42,417 nt of DNA from Algoriphagus sp. (GTDB lineage Bacteria; Bacteroidota; Bacteroidia; Cytophagales; Cyclobacteriaceae). Where the stretch lies: assembly GCA_021298245.1 (NCBI GenBank), contig JAJTDZ010000039.1:1-42417 (forward strand). Reading direction: 5' to 3'. A program made the position numbers and the translations under genes. The notes under the pieces are model-generated. The model searched no databases. It saw only the letters and a program-made list of their open reading frames with translations, and was not told the origin of the DNA. This document shows positions 1-8,119 of this stretch, piece by piece. Every line of letters starts with the position of its first letter. Position 1 is the stretch's first letter.

Positions 1-909
1 TAATGCTTCTAAATCCTGTTGAAGCAACAGGCTACTCCGTTCTGTGTGTTGCAAGATTCTCAAAACCTGTGACCGAAGGGCCGTATCAGAAAGCAAAAGA
101 CCAGCTACTCCCTGCCCATGATCTAATTTGGTAGACATGACTTGAAGCTTTTCCATAAATTGGGCAGCATGGAAACTTGCCAGCTCTAGCTGTCTCAGGC
201 TATTTTCCAATTGAATGGCCGAAAGGGTATCTACAAATAGTTTATTTACCAGACCATTGCCCTCTTGGAGTTGCTGCACCATAGCCTTACCCTGTTCTGC
301 CACTTGGGTAGCGCTATTGGCTGTACGATGAAATTCTTCCAAAGTACCCTTTAGTTCACCAGGTATGCTAGGATCAGAAAGCAAGGCCCAAAGCGCTTTG
401 CTTTGTGCTAATTTGGTGGTGATGGTATTCAAATTAGTGAGAGTGGATTCTAGAGACTCACTCGAACGGTCCAACTTACCCCACAGTGCCTCCGAAGTTA
501 CTTGTGGCAAAGGATACAATACATCTCCTTCCTCTATGGGGCTTGATGGACCTTTTTGATCATGGATTTGCAAGATTTTATTTCCCATCAAACCATCCGA
601 ATTGATGGTAGTCCTTGCATTTTTCTGTATGAAATGCGCCATGGATTTTTGAATCAACAAATGAACCTCTATGACAGAATCGTTGTGCATCCGAAGTTGT
701 CTCACTGTACCGATATCCATGCCTTTGAATCGAACATTATTTCCAGGCATCAAGCCATTCACTTCCGCCACTTGGGCGGTTATACGAAGAGAAGAGCCAA
801 AAATATTTTGATTTTTTCCAATCATATAAAGAGAGAAGATCAAAAATAGTAGCCCAGAAATTACGAGCAGACCTAATTTGGTGTTGGAAAGTGCATGTGA
901 TTTATTCAT
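1..909 (-). CDS. MCE-domain (MlaD-like) lipid transport protein, C-terminus outside window
   Basis: This is the substrate-binding component of an MCE/Mla-type lipid ABC transporter, anchored in the inner membrane with the MCE domain in the periplasm. The 303 visible codons show a short N-terminal cytoplasmic stretch, one membrane helix at about residues 12-31, an MCE domain at about 40-118 (with the pattern VNGLMPGNNVRFKGMDIGTV) and then a long helical, Gln/Leu-rich region typical of the coiled part of these proteins. The reading frame is open to base 1, so the C-terminus is cut by the window. The ATG at 909-907 overlaps the stop of the ATPase gene by 8 bases, which suggests translational coupling. 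Order permease, ATPase, MCE protein is the usual one in Bacteroidota. The lipid carried and the direction of transport cannot be read from the sequence. Confidence 0.9.
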   Translation of the reverse strand, partial: MNKSHALSNTKLGLLVISGLLFLIFSLYMIGKNQNIFGSSLRITAQVAEVNGLMPGNNVRFKGMDIGTVRQLRMHNDSVIEVHLLIQKSMAHFIQKNARTTINSDGLMGNKILQIHDQKGPSSPIEEGDVLYPLPQVTSEALWGKLDRSSESLESTLTNLNTITTKLAQSKALWALLSDPSIPGELKGTLEEFHRTANSATQVAEQGKAMVQQLQEGNGLVNKLFVDTLSAIQLENSLRQLELASFHAAQFMEKLQVMSTKLDHGQGVAGLLLSDTALRSQVLRILQHTERSSLLLQQDLEAL

Positions 910-1648
910 AATCCCTAAAAAAAATTTTAACCTTAGGATCAGCATGATGCCTAAGTTGATCAAAAGTATCGTCGGCATAATTTTTACCCTCAATAAGCAT
1001 GATAACTCGATTGGAAGTAAGGCGAATGCAGCTCAAGGCATGGGAAATCAGGATAGAGGCAGTATTGTATTTCTTTTGAATTTTTAGAATCAATTCACTT
1101 ATTTCTCTCCCAGTCACAGGATCCAATCCCGTGGTAGGTTCGTCGTATAAAATCATCCTGGGTTTTAGAATGAGCATTCTGGCAAGAGCAATTCTTTTTT
1201 TCATTCCCCCAGACAATTCTGAAGGCATCATGTGCTGGGTATGAGATAAACCCACATCATCTAGAGCTTCTTGTACCGCAGTTTCTGCATGAGCGATTCG
1301 GTCTTCTTCACTCCAATGTCTTCGCAATGGAAATTCTAGATTTTGCCTGACGGTCATGGAATCGTACAAGGCATTGCTTTGAAAGAGAAAACCTACATCC
1401 TTTCTTAGTTCGTCCATTTGCTCTTGATTCAATTGGGAAATGTCCTTTCCAAATACGCGTATTTTTCCAAGGTCTGGGTTCAACAACCTAATGATGCATT
1501 TGATCAATACGGATTTGCCAGAACCTGATTTTCCTAGAATTCCTAAATTTTCCCCCTCCATCAAAGTCAAGGAAAAATCTTGTAAGACCTGATTTTTCCC
1601 AAATGCTAGAGATAGTCCTTGAACCTCAAGTAAAGGATCACCCGTCAT
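902..1648 (-). CDS. MCE/Mla-type ABC transporter ATP-binding protein (MlaF-like)
   Basis: This is the cytoplasmic ATPase that powers the MCE lipid transporter. The 248-residue protein has a Walker A motif GKSGSGKS at 39-46, a Q-loop glutamine at 90, the ABC signature LSGGM at 145-149, Walker B ILYDE at 166-170 and the switch histidine at 203. The methionine in LSGGM and the sequence DEPTTGLDPVTG are typical of the MlaF/Mkl subfamily rather than of sugar or peptide importers. It starts 6 bases after the permease stop and overlaps the MCE gene by 8 bases, so the three form one operon. No key residue is missing. Confidence 0.93.
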   Translation of the reverse strand: MTGDPLLEVQGLSLAFGKNQVLQDFSLTLMEGENLGILGKSGSGKSVLIKCIIRLLNPDLGKIRVFGKDISQLNQEQMDELRKDVGFLFQSNALYDSMTVRQNLEFPLRRHWSEEDRIAHAETAVQEALDDVGLSHTQHMMPSELSGGMKKRIALARMLILKPRMILYDEPTTGLDPVTGREISELILKIQKKYNTASILISHALSCIRLTSNRVIMLIEGKNYADDTFDQLRHHADPKVKIFFRDYE

Positions 1649-1654
1649 GAGATG

Positions 1655-2428
1655 TTAAGTAAGTCCTAGGATATCGGTGATTTGAACAGCAATCAAATCC
1701 AATACAAATACCAGCAAGGAAGCTACCACTACAGCTGTAGTAGCAGACCTTCCTACCCCTTCTGTACCTTTCTGGGAAGTATACCCTTTGTAGCAACCTA
1801 CAGTGCCAATAGCGAATCCAAAAAATATCGTCTTGACTAGGGAAGGAATAAAATCTCCAAAACTTAGCGCGTCGTAGGCTTGAAACCAATAAAGAGTCCA
1901 ACTTACCTCTCCCCTGATGTTGGTTCCTAAAAACCCGCCGTACAAGGAAATCGCAATAGCTAGCAATGACAAAATGGGTACCATGACCGTGGAAGCTAGC
2001 ACCCTGGTCACAATCAAGTACTTGAAGGGATTGGTTCCTGACACTTCCATGGCATCGATTTGCTCAGTCACTCGCATAGAACCCAATTCCGCACCCATGC
2101 CAGAGGCCATCTTTCCCGCACAAATCAAGGAAGTAATCACCGGGGTGATTACCCTAACTAAGGAAACCGAAACCATTGCTGGAAGTAAGGAAGCCGCTCC
2201 AAATTCTACTAAAGTAGGCCTAGACTGAATGGTCAGCACCAATCCCATAATAAAGGCAGTAACACTTACTAAAGTCAAACTTTTGTATCCTACCCAATAG
2301 CATTGATTGATCCATTCATCCCACTCCTGCTTCGGCTTCATCACCTCCAAAAAAAAACGGGCAATAAAACGTGAAATTCCCCCTACTTCTTTTAAAAAAT
2401 CACTTTCTAAATTCTTTATTGAATCCAT
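1655..2428 (-). CDS. MCE/Mla-type ABC transporter permease (MlaE-like)
   Basis: This is the integral inner-membrane permease of the MCE lipid transport system. The 257-residue protein has an amphipathic N-terminus followed by about five to six hydrophobic segments. It carries the MlaE family signature region around residues 110-140, including GMGAELGSMRVTEQIDAM, a conserved cytoplasmic loop that contacts the ATPase. It is the first gene of the operon. Upstream lies a 229-base divergent gap shared with the PLP enzyme gene, with no convincing consensus promoter on the minus strand (a weak TATCTTCA at 2457-2450). Length and motifs are complete. Confidence 0.92.
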   Translation of the reverse strand: MDSIKNLESDFLKEVGGISRFIARFFLEVMKPKQEWDEWINQCYWVGYKSLTLVSVTAFIMGLVLTIQSRPTLVEFGAASLLPAMVSVSLVRVITPVITSLICAGKMASGMGAELGSMRVTEQIDAMEVSGTNPFKYLIVTRVLASTVMVPILSLLAIAISLYGGFLGTNIRGEVSWTLYWFQAYDALSFGDFIPSLVKTIFFGFAIGTVGCYKGYTSQKGTEGVGRSATTAVVVASLLVFVLDLIAVQITDILGLT

Positions 2429-2657
2429 AAACGGTTCAAATTCACTTTTTGAAGATAAAACCCTATTCTCGGGAATCTTTCTGAATTAAACCATGATAAA
2501 AATCAGCATGGAAATACGGATTTAAAGAGGATATTGAAATCAGGCCTCTCTAGAATTGATAAAATGACTTTTGATATGTGGCAAACTACTTAAAAAACTT
2601 ATAGGAATTCTGTATCCTTGCATACGCTTACTCATCTCCATATTTCAAAGCATCCCC

Positions 2658-3764
2658 ATGTCTTACTTGGCCCAAATAACCTCACCTACCCTCGTACTTA
2701 GTGAAAGGATTACTCGAAATAACCTCCAAAGAATGGCCATCAAAGCCAAAACACATGGAAAAAAACTTGTTCCCCACTGGAAGACATCCCAATCCAAGGA
2801 AGTAGGACGCTGGGCAAGGGAGTACGGAATTACAGAAATCACCTGTTCTTCCATAAAAATGGCAGAATACCTGAGCCAGGAAGGATGGGAAAGGATCCAC
2901 ATTGCTTTTCCTTTTAACGTACGGGAACTCCCAAAACTAAACCAACTGGCGCTACAGCAACGTATGTCGGTACAAGTAGTCAATCCTGTTACGGCCACCC
3001 TTTTGGCAAGAGAACTTAAAGCCCCCATTGATTTTTTTATTGAAATCGATGCAGGCTATGGACGTACGGGGGTACAGTTCTCCGACACTGCCACCATAGA
3101 TTCCATTTTATCAATTGCATCTGGGTGTTCCCACCTTCAGTTCAGAGGATTTTATCTCCATCCTGGTCATACCTATTATGGGAAAGACAATTTTAAAATT
3201 CATCAGGAAAGTAGAGATGCCTTAAAAAGCTTGAAGGACAGGTATAACATCCTCTACCCCAAGCTGCTGACACGCCTTGGGGATACACCAGGATGTGCAG
3301 TGGTCGAGGATTTTGGAGAAGTGGACGAATTGGGTCCTGGCAATTTTGTGTTTTTTGATTTGATGCAAGTCGCCTTAGGGAGCTGCAGAAAAGAAGATAT
3401 TGCTCTCTGCTTGGCTGTACCGGTGGTAGACATTCAGCATTCTAGAAAAGAAATTCTTATCCATGGAGGCGGTGTACATTTGGCCAAAGATGTCCTTGTC
3501 CAGGCAGATGGAAGTAAAAATTTTGGAGAAGTAGTTCTGCTCCACGATCAAGGATGGACCATTCCTAAGCATTATTCTTATGTAAAGAGTATCTCCCAAG
3601 AACATGGCATTATTCAGGCTTCAGAAGAGCTCTTGGCTTCGGTACAAGTAGGAGATTTGTTGGGGATTTTGCCGGTGCATTCCTGCATGACAGCAGATTG
3701 CATGGGTTTCTACCTGGGATTGGATGGAAAAATTATTGACCATGCAGAAGGAGCTAGGCTTTAG
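2658..3764 (+). CDS. D-threonine aldolase / D-serine dehydratase-like fold-III PLP enzyme
   Basis: This is a cytoplasmic PLP enzyme of the alanine-racemase-like (fold III) group that acts on D-amino acids with a 3-hydroxyl, such as D-threonine, D-serine or D-threo-3-hydroxyaspartate. In the 368-residue product the PLP lysine is K42 in the motif VPHWKT. Near the C-terminus an H-x-C pair sits at 341-343 (PVHSCMTADCMG). In eukaryotic-type D-serine dehydratases an H-x-C at this place binds zinc, whereas characterised D-threonine aldolases have H-x-D, so a dehydratase activity is worth considering. The open frame extends 29 codons upstream with a hydrophobic stretch, but the ATG at 2658 gives the start usual for the family. 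It stands alone and converges with the MATE gene. Confidence 0.85.
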   Translation: MSYLAQITSPTLVLSERITRNNLQRMAIKAKTHGKKLVPHWKTSQSKEVGRWAREYGITEITCSSIKMAEYLSQEGWERIHIAFPFNVRELPKLNQLALQQRMSVQVVNPVTATLLARELKAPIDFFIEIDAGYGRTGVQFSDTATIDSILSIASGCSHLQFRGFYLHPGHTYYGKDNFKIHQESRDALKSLKDRYNILYPKLLTRLGDTPGCAVVEDFGEVDELGPGNFVFFDLMQVALGSCRKEDIALCLAVPVVDIQHSRKEILIHGGGVHLAKDVLVQADGSKNFGEVVLLHDQGWTIPKHYSYVKSISQEHGIIQASEELLASVQVGDLLGILPVHSCMTADCMGFYLGLDGKIIDHAEGARL

Positions 3765-3810
3765 GTAAAAATAAGGAAGACATTTCACCCATTTTCCTAA
3801 ATCCAAGGGT

Positions 3811-5190
3811 CTAAACCTGATTCAATTTCCATTTTCCCTTTCTAAAGAAATACAAGGATACCAAGGCATGCAAGGAATGGCACAAGGCTATGGCAACAAA
3901 TATCCCGACATAATTTAATCCCAAAGGAAAAGCCAAGAGGTAAGCCACCGGAACCTCTAGTCCTAGAAGTACAGCCGTATTGATCCAAGCAGGAGTTTTG
4001 GTATCTCCCGCTCCGTTGAAAGCTTGGGTAAGTACCATCCCTATCGCAAAGAATACGTACCCCAAGACAATTACCCAAAGGCCTTGTGCTGCCACTTCTT
4101 GCACGGCAACTTCTTCGGTAAAAAACCCGGCCAACTCTTTGCTAAAGAGCAGGTAAACCCCTGTTACGGAAGCCATGAAAATCATATTGTACTTGACGGT
4201 CAGCCATACGGCCAGCTCGGCTCTCCGAGGCTTTTGAGCACCTAGATTTTGACCCACTAGGGTAGCTGCTGCACCAGAGAGACCCCAAGCAGGTAAAATG
4301 GTGAAAATCAAAATTCTGAAGGCAATGGTATAGCCTGCCAAAGCAATGGATCCAAATTCTGCGTTCATTCGAGTCAGGGCAACCCAAGAAAGGGAGTCAA
4401 TTAAAAACTGACCCATTCCTCCCAAGGACAATTCCATGATTTTTTTAATGGTCACCCAAGAGATTTTAATGTTTTCTGCTAAAATGCGAAGCCGGTGCTT
4501 GCCATTGACCAAATGATACACTTGATAGAGCACACCCATACTCCTACCGAAGGTGGTTGCGATGGCCGCCCCATCTAACCCAAATCCTTCCCATGACCCT
4601 ATACCGAAAATGAATAGCGGGTCTAGAACAATGTTTAAGCCATTGGCAAGGGCCAAAGCTCGCATGGCATGCATGGCTTGACCAGCTCCTCTAAAAGCTC
4701 CATTACACAAGAAAAGAAGCATGATGGCAGAGTTTCCGGCAAAAACAATTTTTGCATAATTGGTACCTAAGGTTAACACCTCCTGTTCTGCCCCCATCAA
4801 AGCCAATAAATCTCCGGCAAAATACCATCCCCCAAGTCCTAAAAAAACAGAAATGAATCCACCCACCACCAACAACTGAAAAGTGGCCGTACCAGCTTCT
4901 AAGTAATTTTTTTCTCCAAATCTGCGAGAGATTAAGGCCGTCGCTGCCATACTTATGCCAAAACCAATGGCATAAGTAAGCACTATGACCGACTCGGTCA
5001 ATCCCACAGTCGCCACGGCATAGGGACCAAGTTTGGCAACAAAAAATAGATCTACAATGGCAAATGCAGACTCCATCATCATTTCCAGGATCATGGGGAT
5101 AGCCAAGAGGATAATTCCAGAGCGCAAGGAAAGCTTGGTGAAATCTTGCTCTTTTCCTGATAAGGCTTCCTTAATTAATTGCCAGGTCAT
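3811..5190 (-). CDS. MATE family efflux transporter
   Basis: This is an inner-membrane multidrug/toxic compound exporter, presumably driven by Na+ or H+. The 459-residue protein is of normal MATE length and has about twelve hydrophobic segments in two related halves. The N-terminal half begins with LAIPMILEMMMESAFAIVDLFFV and has the typical loop GAFRGAGQAM at about 165-174; the second half has the matching FNGAGDTKTP near residue 390. The ATG at 5190 fits the family N-terminus. It is separated from the upstream acyl-CoA ligase gene by a terminator and converges with the PLP enzyme gene. The substrate cannot be inferred. Confidence 0.9.
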   Translation of the reverse strand: MTWQLIKEALSGKEQDFTKLSLRSGIILLAIPMILEMMMESAFAIVDLFFVAKLGPYAVATVGLTESVIVLTYAIGFGISMAATALISRRFGEKNYLEAGTATFQLLVVGGFISVFLGLGGWYFAGDLLALMGAEQEVLTLGTNYAKIVFAGNSAIMLLFLCNGAFRGAGQAMHAMRALALANGLNIVLDPLFIFGIGSWEGFGLDGAAIATTFGRSMGVLYQVYHLVNGKHRLRILAENIKISWVTIKKIMELSLGGMGQFLIDSLSWVALTRMNAEFGSIALAGYTIAFRILIFTILPAWGLSGAAATLVGQNLGAQKPRRAELAVWLTVKYNMIFMASVTGVYLLFSKELAGFFTEEVAVQEVAAQGLWVIVLGYVFFAIGMVLTQAFNGAGDTKTPAWINTAVLLGLEVPVAYLLAFPLGLNYVGIFVAIALCHSLHALVSLYFFRKGKWKLNQV

Positions 5191-5251
5191 AAAAATAAAA
5201 TAGGGTTACTTCTTCCCTGCTCCTACAAAACGGAAACGAGGATGCAAAAAA

Positions 5252-5284
5252 ACAAAAAAACCGTGAAGACACGGTTCTTTTTTT
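5252..5284 (-). terminator. Intrinsic terminator of the acyl-CoA ligase gene
   Basis: A perfect 7-bp stem (5259-5265 with 5270-5276, loop AAGA) is flanked by an A-run on the left and a T-run on the right. Read on the minus strand it lies 26 bases past the ligase stop and is followed by a U-rich tract, so it separates that gene from the MATE gene. It is symmetric enough to act in both directions. Confidence 0.8.
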
Positions 5285-5309
5285 AGTATTCAAGTTCATT
5301 TTATTTACT

Positions 5310-6998
5310 CTATGCTTGGATTCCCAACTTTTCCAAATGGGCTTCTTTTATCTTTCTTCTTAAAATTTTACCCACATTGGTTTTCGGAAGTTCAGAAGTA
5401 AAGTAAACTTCCTTGGGCACCTTGTAATTGGTTAAAAATTCTTTAGAATGTTCAATAACTTGTTCTTCGGTAAGCGAGGGATCTTTTTTTACAACGTAGG
5501 CGACCACCTTTTCCGTAGACTTAGGATCAGGCATGCCTATCACCCCTACTTCTAGAACTCCAGGACAGGAAGCCACGGCATCTTCTACTTCATTGGGATA
5601 GACATTAAATCCAGAAACTAGGATCATCTCCTTTTTCCTATCCACTATTTTGGTAAAGCCATCTTCATCCATAACTCCGATATCTCCTGATTTGAACCAA
5701 TCTCCGTGCATTACTAGGGCTGTTTCCTCGGGCCTATTCCAATAACCTCTCATGACTTGGGGACCCTTGATTAAAATTTCACCTCTTTCTCCGATAGGCA
5801 CTGGATTGCCTGCATCGTCGGCAATTCTAATTTCAGTATTGGGCACGGGCATGCCTATGGTACCTATTCGCTCCGTACCATCGATAGGATTACAAACCGC
5901 TACTGGAGAAGTCTCTGTCAATCCATATCCTTCGGCCAAGGCCACTCCCGTAACCTCCTTCCACTTTTCTGCGGTCACCTTCTGCACAGCCATTCCTCCG
6001 CCTACTGCAATTTTTAAGGAAGAAAAATCAAGGGATCTAAAAGACTCTTGGTTTAACAGCCCATTGAATAAGGTATTGACCCCAGTCATCACTGTAAATC
6101 GCTTTTTTGCTAATTCTCCAATAAACGCCTTCATGTCCCTAGGGTTGGTGATCAGTACGTTGTGGGCACCAATTTTTAACATGGCCAAGCAATTCACCGT
6201 GAGTGCAAAAATATGGTAGAGCGGAAGTGCGGTAATGACGATTTCCTCTTTTTCCCTCAATTTGGATTTCATCCATGCCGAAATCTGCTGCATATTGGCC
6301 ACGATATTGCCATGGGTAAGCTCCGCTCCTTTGGATACCCCGGTGGTTCCTCCGGTGTATTGCAAAAAGGCTGCATCCTCCAAGGTACAATGTAACGGTT
6401 GGAAGGAATGCTTTGCTCCTAACTTCATCGCATTTTTGAAGGAAGTAGATCCAGGCAAGGAAAAAGCCGGTACCATTTTTTTAACGTACTTCACAACAAA
6501 ATTCACTATTCCTCCTTTTAGGCCTCCCAAAAGATCCCCCAACTCGGTAACGACCAGGTGTTTGGCGGAAATTTCACTTCGAATTTTCTCAAGGTTGGAG
6601 GCAAAATTGGCAACGATCACCACTACATCTGCACCAGAATCATTGAATTGATGTCGCATTTCGGCGGGGGTATAGAGAGGGTTGGTATTGACCACCACCA
6701 TACCTGCGCGCAAGACGCCAAACATCACCACAGGGTATTGAAGGATGTTGGGCATTTGAATGGCTACCCTGGTTCCTTTGGGAAGTTTCAATTCCTTTAA
6801 GAGGTAATTAGCAAATTGGGCGCTCAGCCTATCCAATTCAGTAAAACTTAGCGTCTTCCCCATGCATTCAAATGCAGTTGCAGACCCAAATTTTTTCACG
6901 CTTTCTTCAAATAGCTCTACTACGCTGCTGTAAGCTTTACAATCCACTTCTTTATCTACTGAAGCGGGGTAATGCTTGTACCAAGAAAAATCTTTCAT
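5310..6998 (-). CDS. fadD: Long-chain fatty acid--CoA ligase
   Basis: It activates fatty acids to acyl-CoA through an acyl-AMP intermediate, the entry step for beta-oxidation and lipid remodelling. The 562-residue protein has the full ANL fold: phosphate loop YTGGTTGVSKG at 214-224, the adenylate-binding GYGLTETSP at 357-365, the GDI aspartate at 439, the hinge motif DRKKEMI near 453 and the catalytic lysine near 544 (NVGKILRRKIK). The region VVNTNPLYTPAEM is characteristic of FadD rather than acetyl- or short-chain ligases. It is a single gene with its own terminator. The opposite-strand neighbour starts 158 bases away, so the gap must hold both promoters. The exact chain-length preference is unknown. 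Confidence 0.92.
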   Translation of the reverse strand: MKDFSWYKHYPASVDKEVDCKAYSSVVELFEESVKKFGSATAFECMGKTLSFTELDRLSAQFANYLLKELKLPKGTRVAIQMPNILQYPVVMFGVLRAGMVVVNTNPLYTPAEMRHQFNDSGADVVVIVANFASNLEKIRSEISAKHLVVTELGDLLGGLKGGIVNFVVKYVKKMVPAFSLPGSTSFKNAMKLGAKHSFQPLHCTLEDAAFLQYTGGTTGVSKGAELTHGNIVANMQQISAWMKSKLREKEEIVITALPLYHIFALTVNCLAMLKIGAHNVLITNPRDMKAFIGELAKKRFTVMTGVNTLFNGLLNQESFRSLDFSSLKIAVGGGMAVQKVTAEKWKEVTGVALAEGYGLTETSPVAVCNPIDGTERIGTIGMPVPNTEIRIADDAGNPVPIGERGEILIKGPQVMRGYWNRPEETALVMHGDWFKSGDIGVMDEDGFTKIVDRKKEMILVSGFNVYPNEVEDAVASCPGVLEVGVIGMPDPKSTEKVVAYVVKKDPSLTEEQVIEHSKEFLTNYKVPKEVYFTSELPKTNVGKILRRKIKEAHLEKLGIQA

Positions 6999-7132
6999 CT
7001 ATATTTTATTTTGGGTGTATCTGAGTCAGTAAATAGCTAAAAAAGTCCTGTAACTCCAAAAAAAATCACTTCTTATCTTTTTATGGAAAAGATAAATTAA
7101 CTCAATTTTTCACATCATTGCTTGGATCAACT

Positions 7133-7140
7133 TACCTTTG
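7133..7140 (+). promoter_or_regulatory. Bacteroidota-type -7 element for the kinase/ADP-ribosylglycohydrolase pair
   Basis: TACCTTTG matches the Bacteroidota -7 consensus TANNTTTG. It ends 16 bases before the ATG at 7157, so the mRNA leader would be very short. No TTG stands at the ideal -33 distance. Confidence 0.5.
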
Positions 7141-7156
7141 AAGAAGAAAAGTACCC

Positions 7157-8119
7157 ATGCTTGACATCACCGCAAATACCTCCCTTTATGACATACAAGG
7201 GCTCCCTCTATGGGAAAATGGGGAACAAGTACTAGAACGTACGGTAGCCGGAGAAGGCAATATGAATTTGGTATTGAGGATCAAGACAACTAGAAGGAGT
7301 GTCATCCTCAAGCAATCCAAAGCCTATGTCAGAAAATACCCACAGATCCCAGCCCCAATCGAACGATTGGAAATTGAAAAAGCCATCTTAGAGGCTATTT
7401 CTGATCAAAAATCAGTGGCATCCTTTTCTCCACGAGTATTACACTACCATGCTGAAAATTACCTCATGCTACTAGAAGATTTGGGAAGTGGAAGTGATTT
7501 TCTAGACATCTACGCTGGAAATAAACTAATTTCTCCAGAGCAACTTTCTATTTTGGTAGATTATCTTACTGGCATCCACGCCATTGATTCGGTTAAAATT
7601 CCTGCGAGTAAGGCCATGAGAGCACTCAATCACCAACACATTTTTCATCTTCCTTTTTTAGCTGACAATGGCTTTAACTTGGACGACATACAAGTCGGTC
7701 TACAGGCCTTGAGTAAGTCCTATACCTCCGACGAGCGGCTAGCCAAGCAGGTAACTTTATTAGGAAAGCGGTATTTAGAGGAAGAACATGCCTTGATCCA
7801 TGGGGATTTCTATCCAGGAAGTTGGCTTGAGGTAGGCTCAGATCTAAAAGTTATTGATCCGGAATTCGGGGGAATGGGTGATGCGGCTTTCGACTTAGGA
7901 GTATTCCTCGCTCATTTGGATTTGGCCAAACAGCCCCCAGGGTACGCCTCTCTAATCTTGGAAAGGTATACCTTGCCCGTAGATCCGGTGTTGGTGCAAG
8001 GCTATCGAGGCGTTGAAATCCTTAGACGAATACTAGGTCTGGCACAACTGCCCCTCGCTTTGAGTTTGGAAGAAAAGTCGCGTCTTTTGTCTCAAGCAAA
8101 AACCTTAGTCCTTTCTTAA
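7157..8119 (+). CDS. APH-fold kinase, distantly like methylthioribose kinase
   Basis: This is a soluble small-molecule kinase of the aminoglycoside phosphotransferase/protein-kinase-like fold, presumably phosphorylating a sugar or nucleoside-derived hydroxyl with ATP. The 320-residue product has a nucleotide loop at 31-39 (AGEGNMNLV), a likely ATP-binding lysine at 52 (VILKQSKAYVRKYP), the catalytic HGD at 215-217 and the metal-binding DPE at 234-236. The block HGDFYPGSW...IDPEF...FDLG and the KQ-x-x-YVR motif resemble 5-methylthioribose kinase, but the protein is clearly shorter than the roughly 400 residues usual for MtnK, so identity with MtnK is not claimed. The stop codon is directly followed by the ATG of the ADP-ribosylglycohydrolase gene, so the pair is co-transcribed. 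Confidence 0.75.
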   Translation: MLDITANTSLYDIQGLPLWENGEQVLERTVAGEGNMNLVLRIKTTRRSVILKQSKAYVRKYPQIPAPIERLEIEKAILEAISDQKSVASFSPRVLHYHAENYLMLLEDLGSGSDFLDIYAGNKLISPEQLSILVDYLTGIHAIDSVKIPASKAMRALNHQHIFHLPFLADNGFNLDDIQVGLQALSKSYTSDERLAKQVTLLGKRYLEEEHALIHGDFYPGSWLEVGSDLKVIDPEFGGMGDAAFDLGVFLAHLDLAKQPPGYASLILERYTLPVDPVLVQGYRGVEILRRILGLAQLPLALSLEEKSRLLSQAKTLVLS

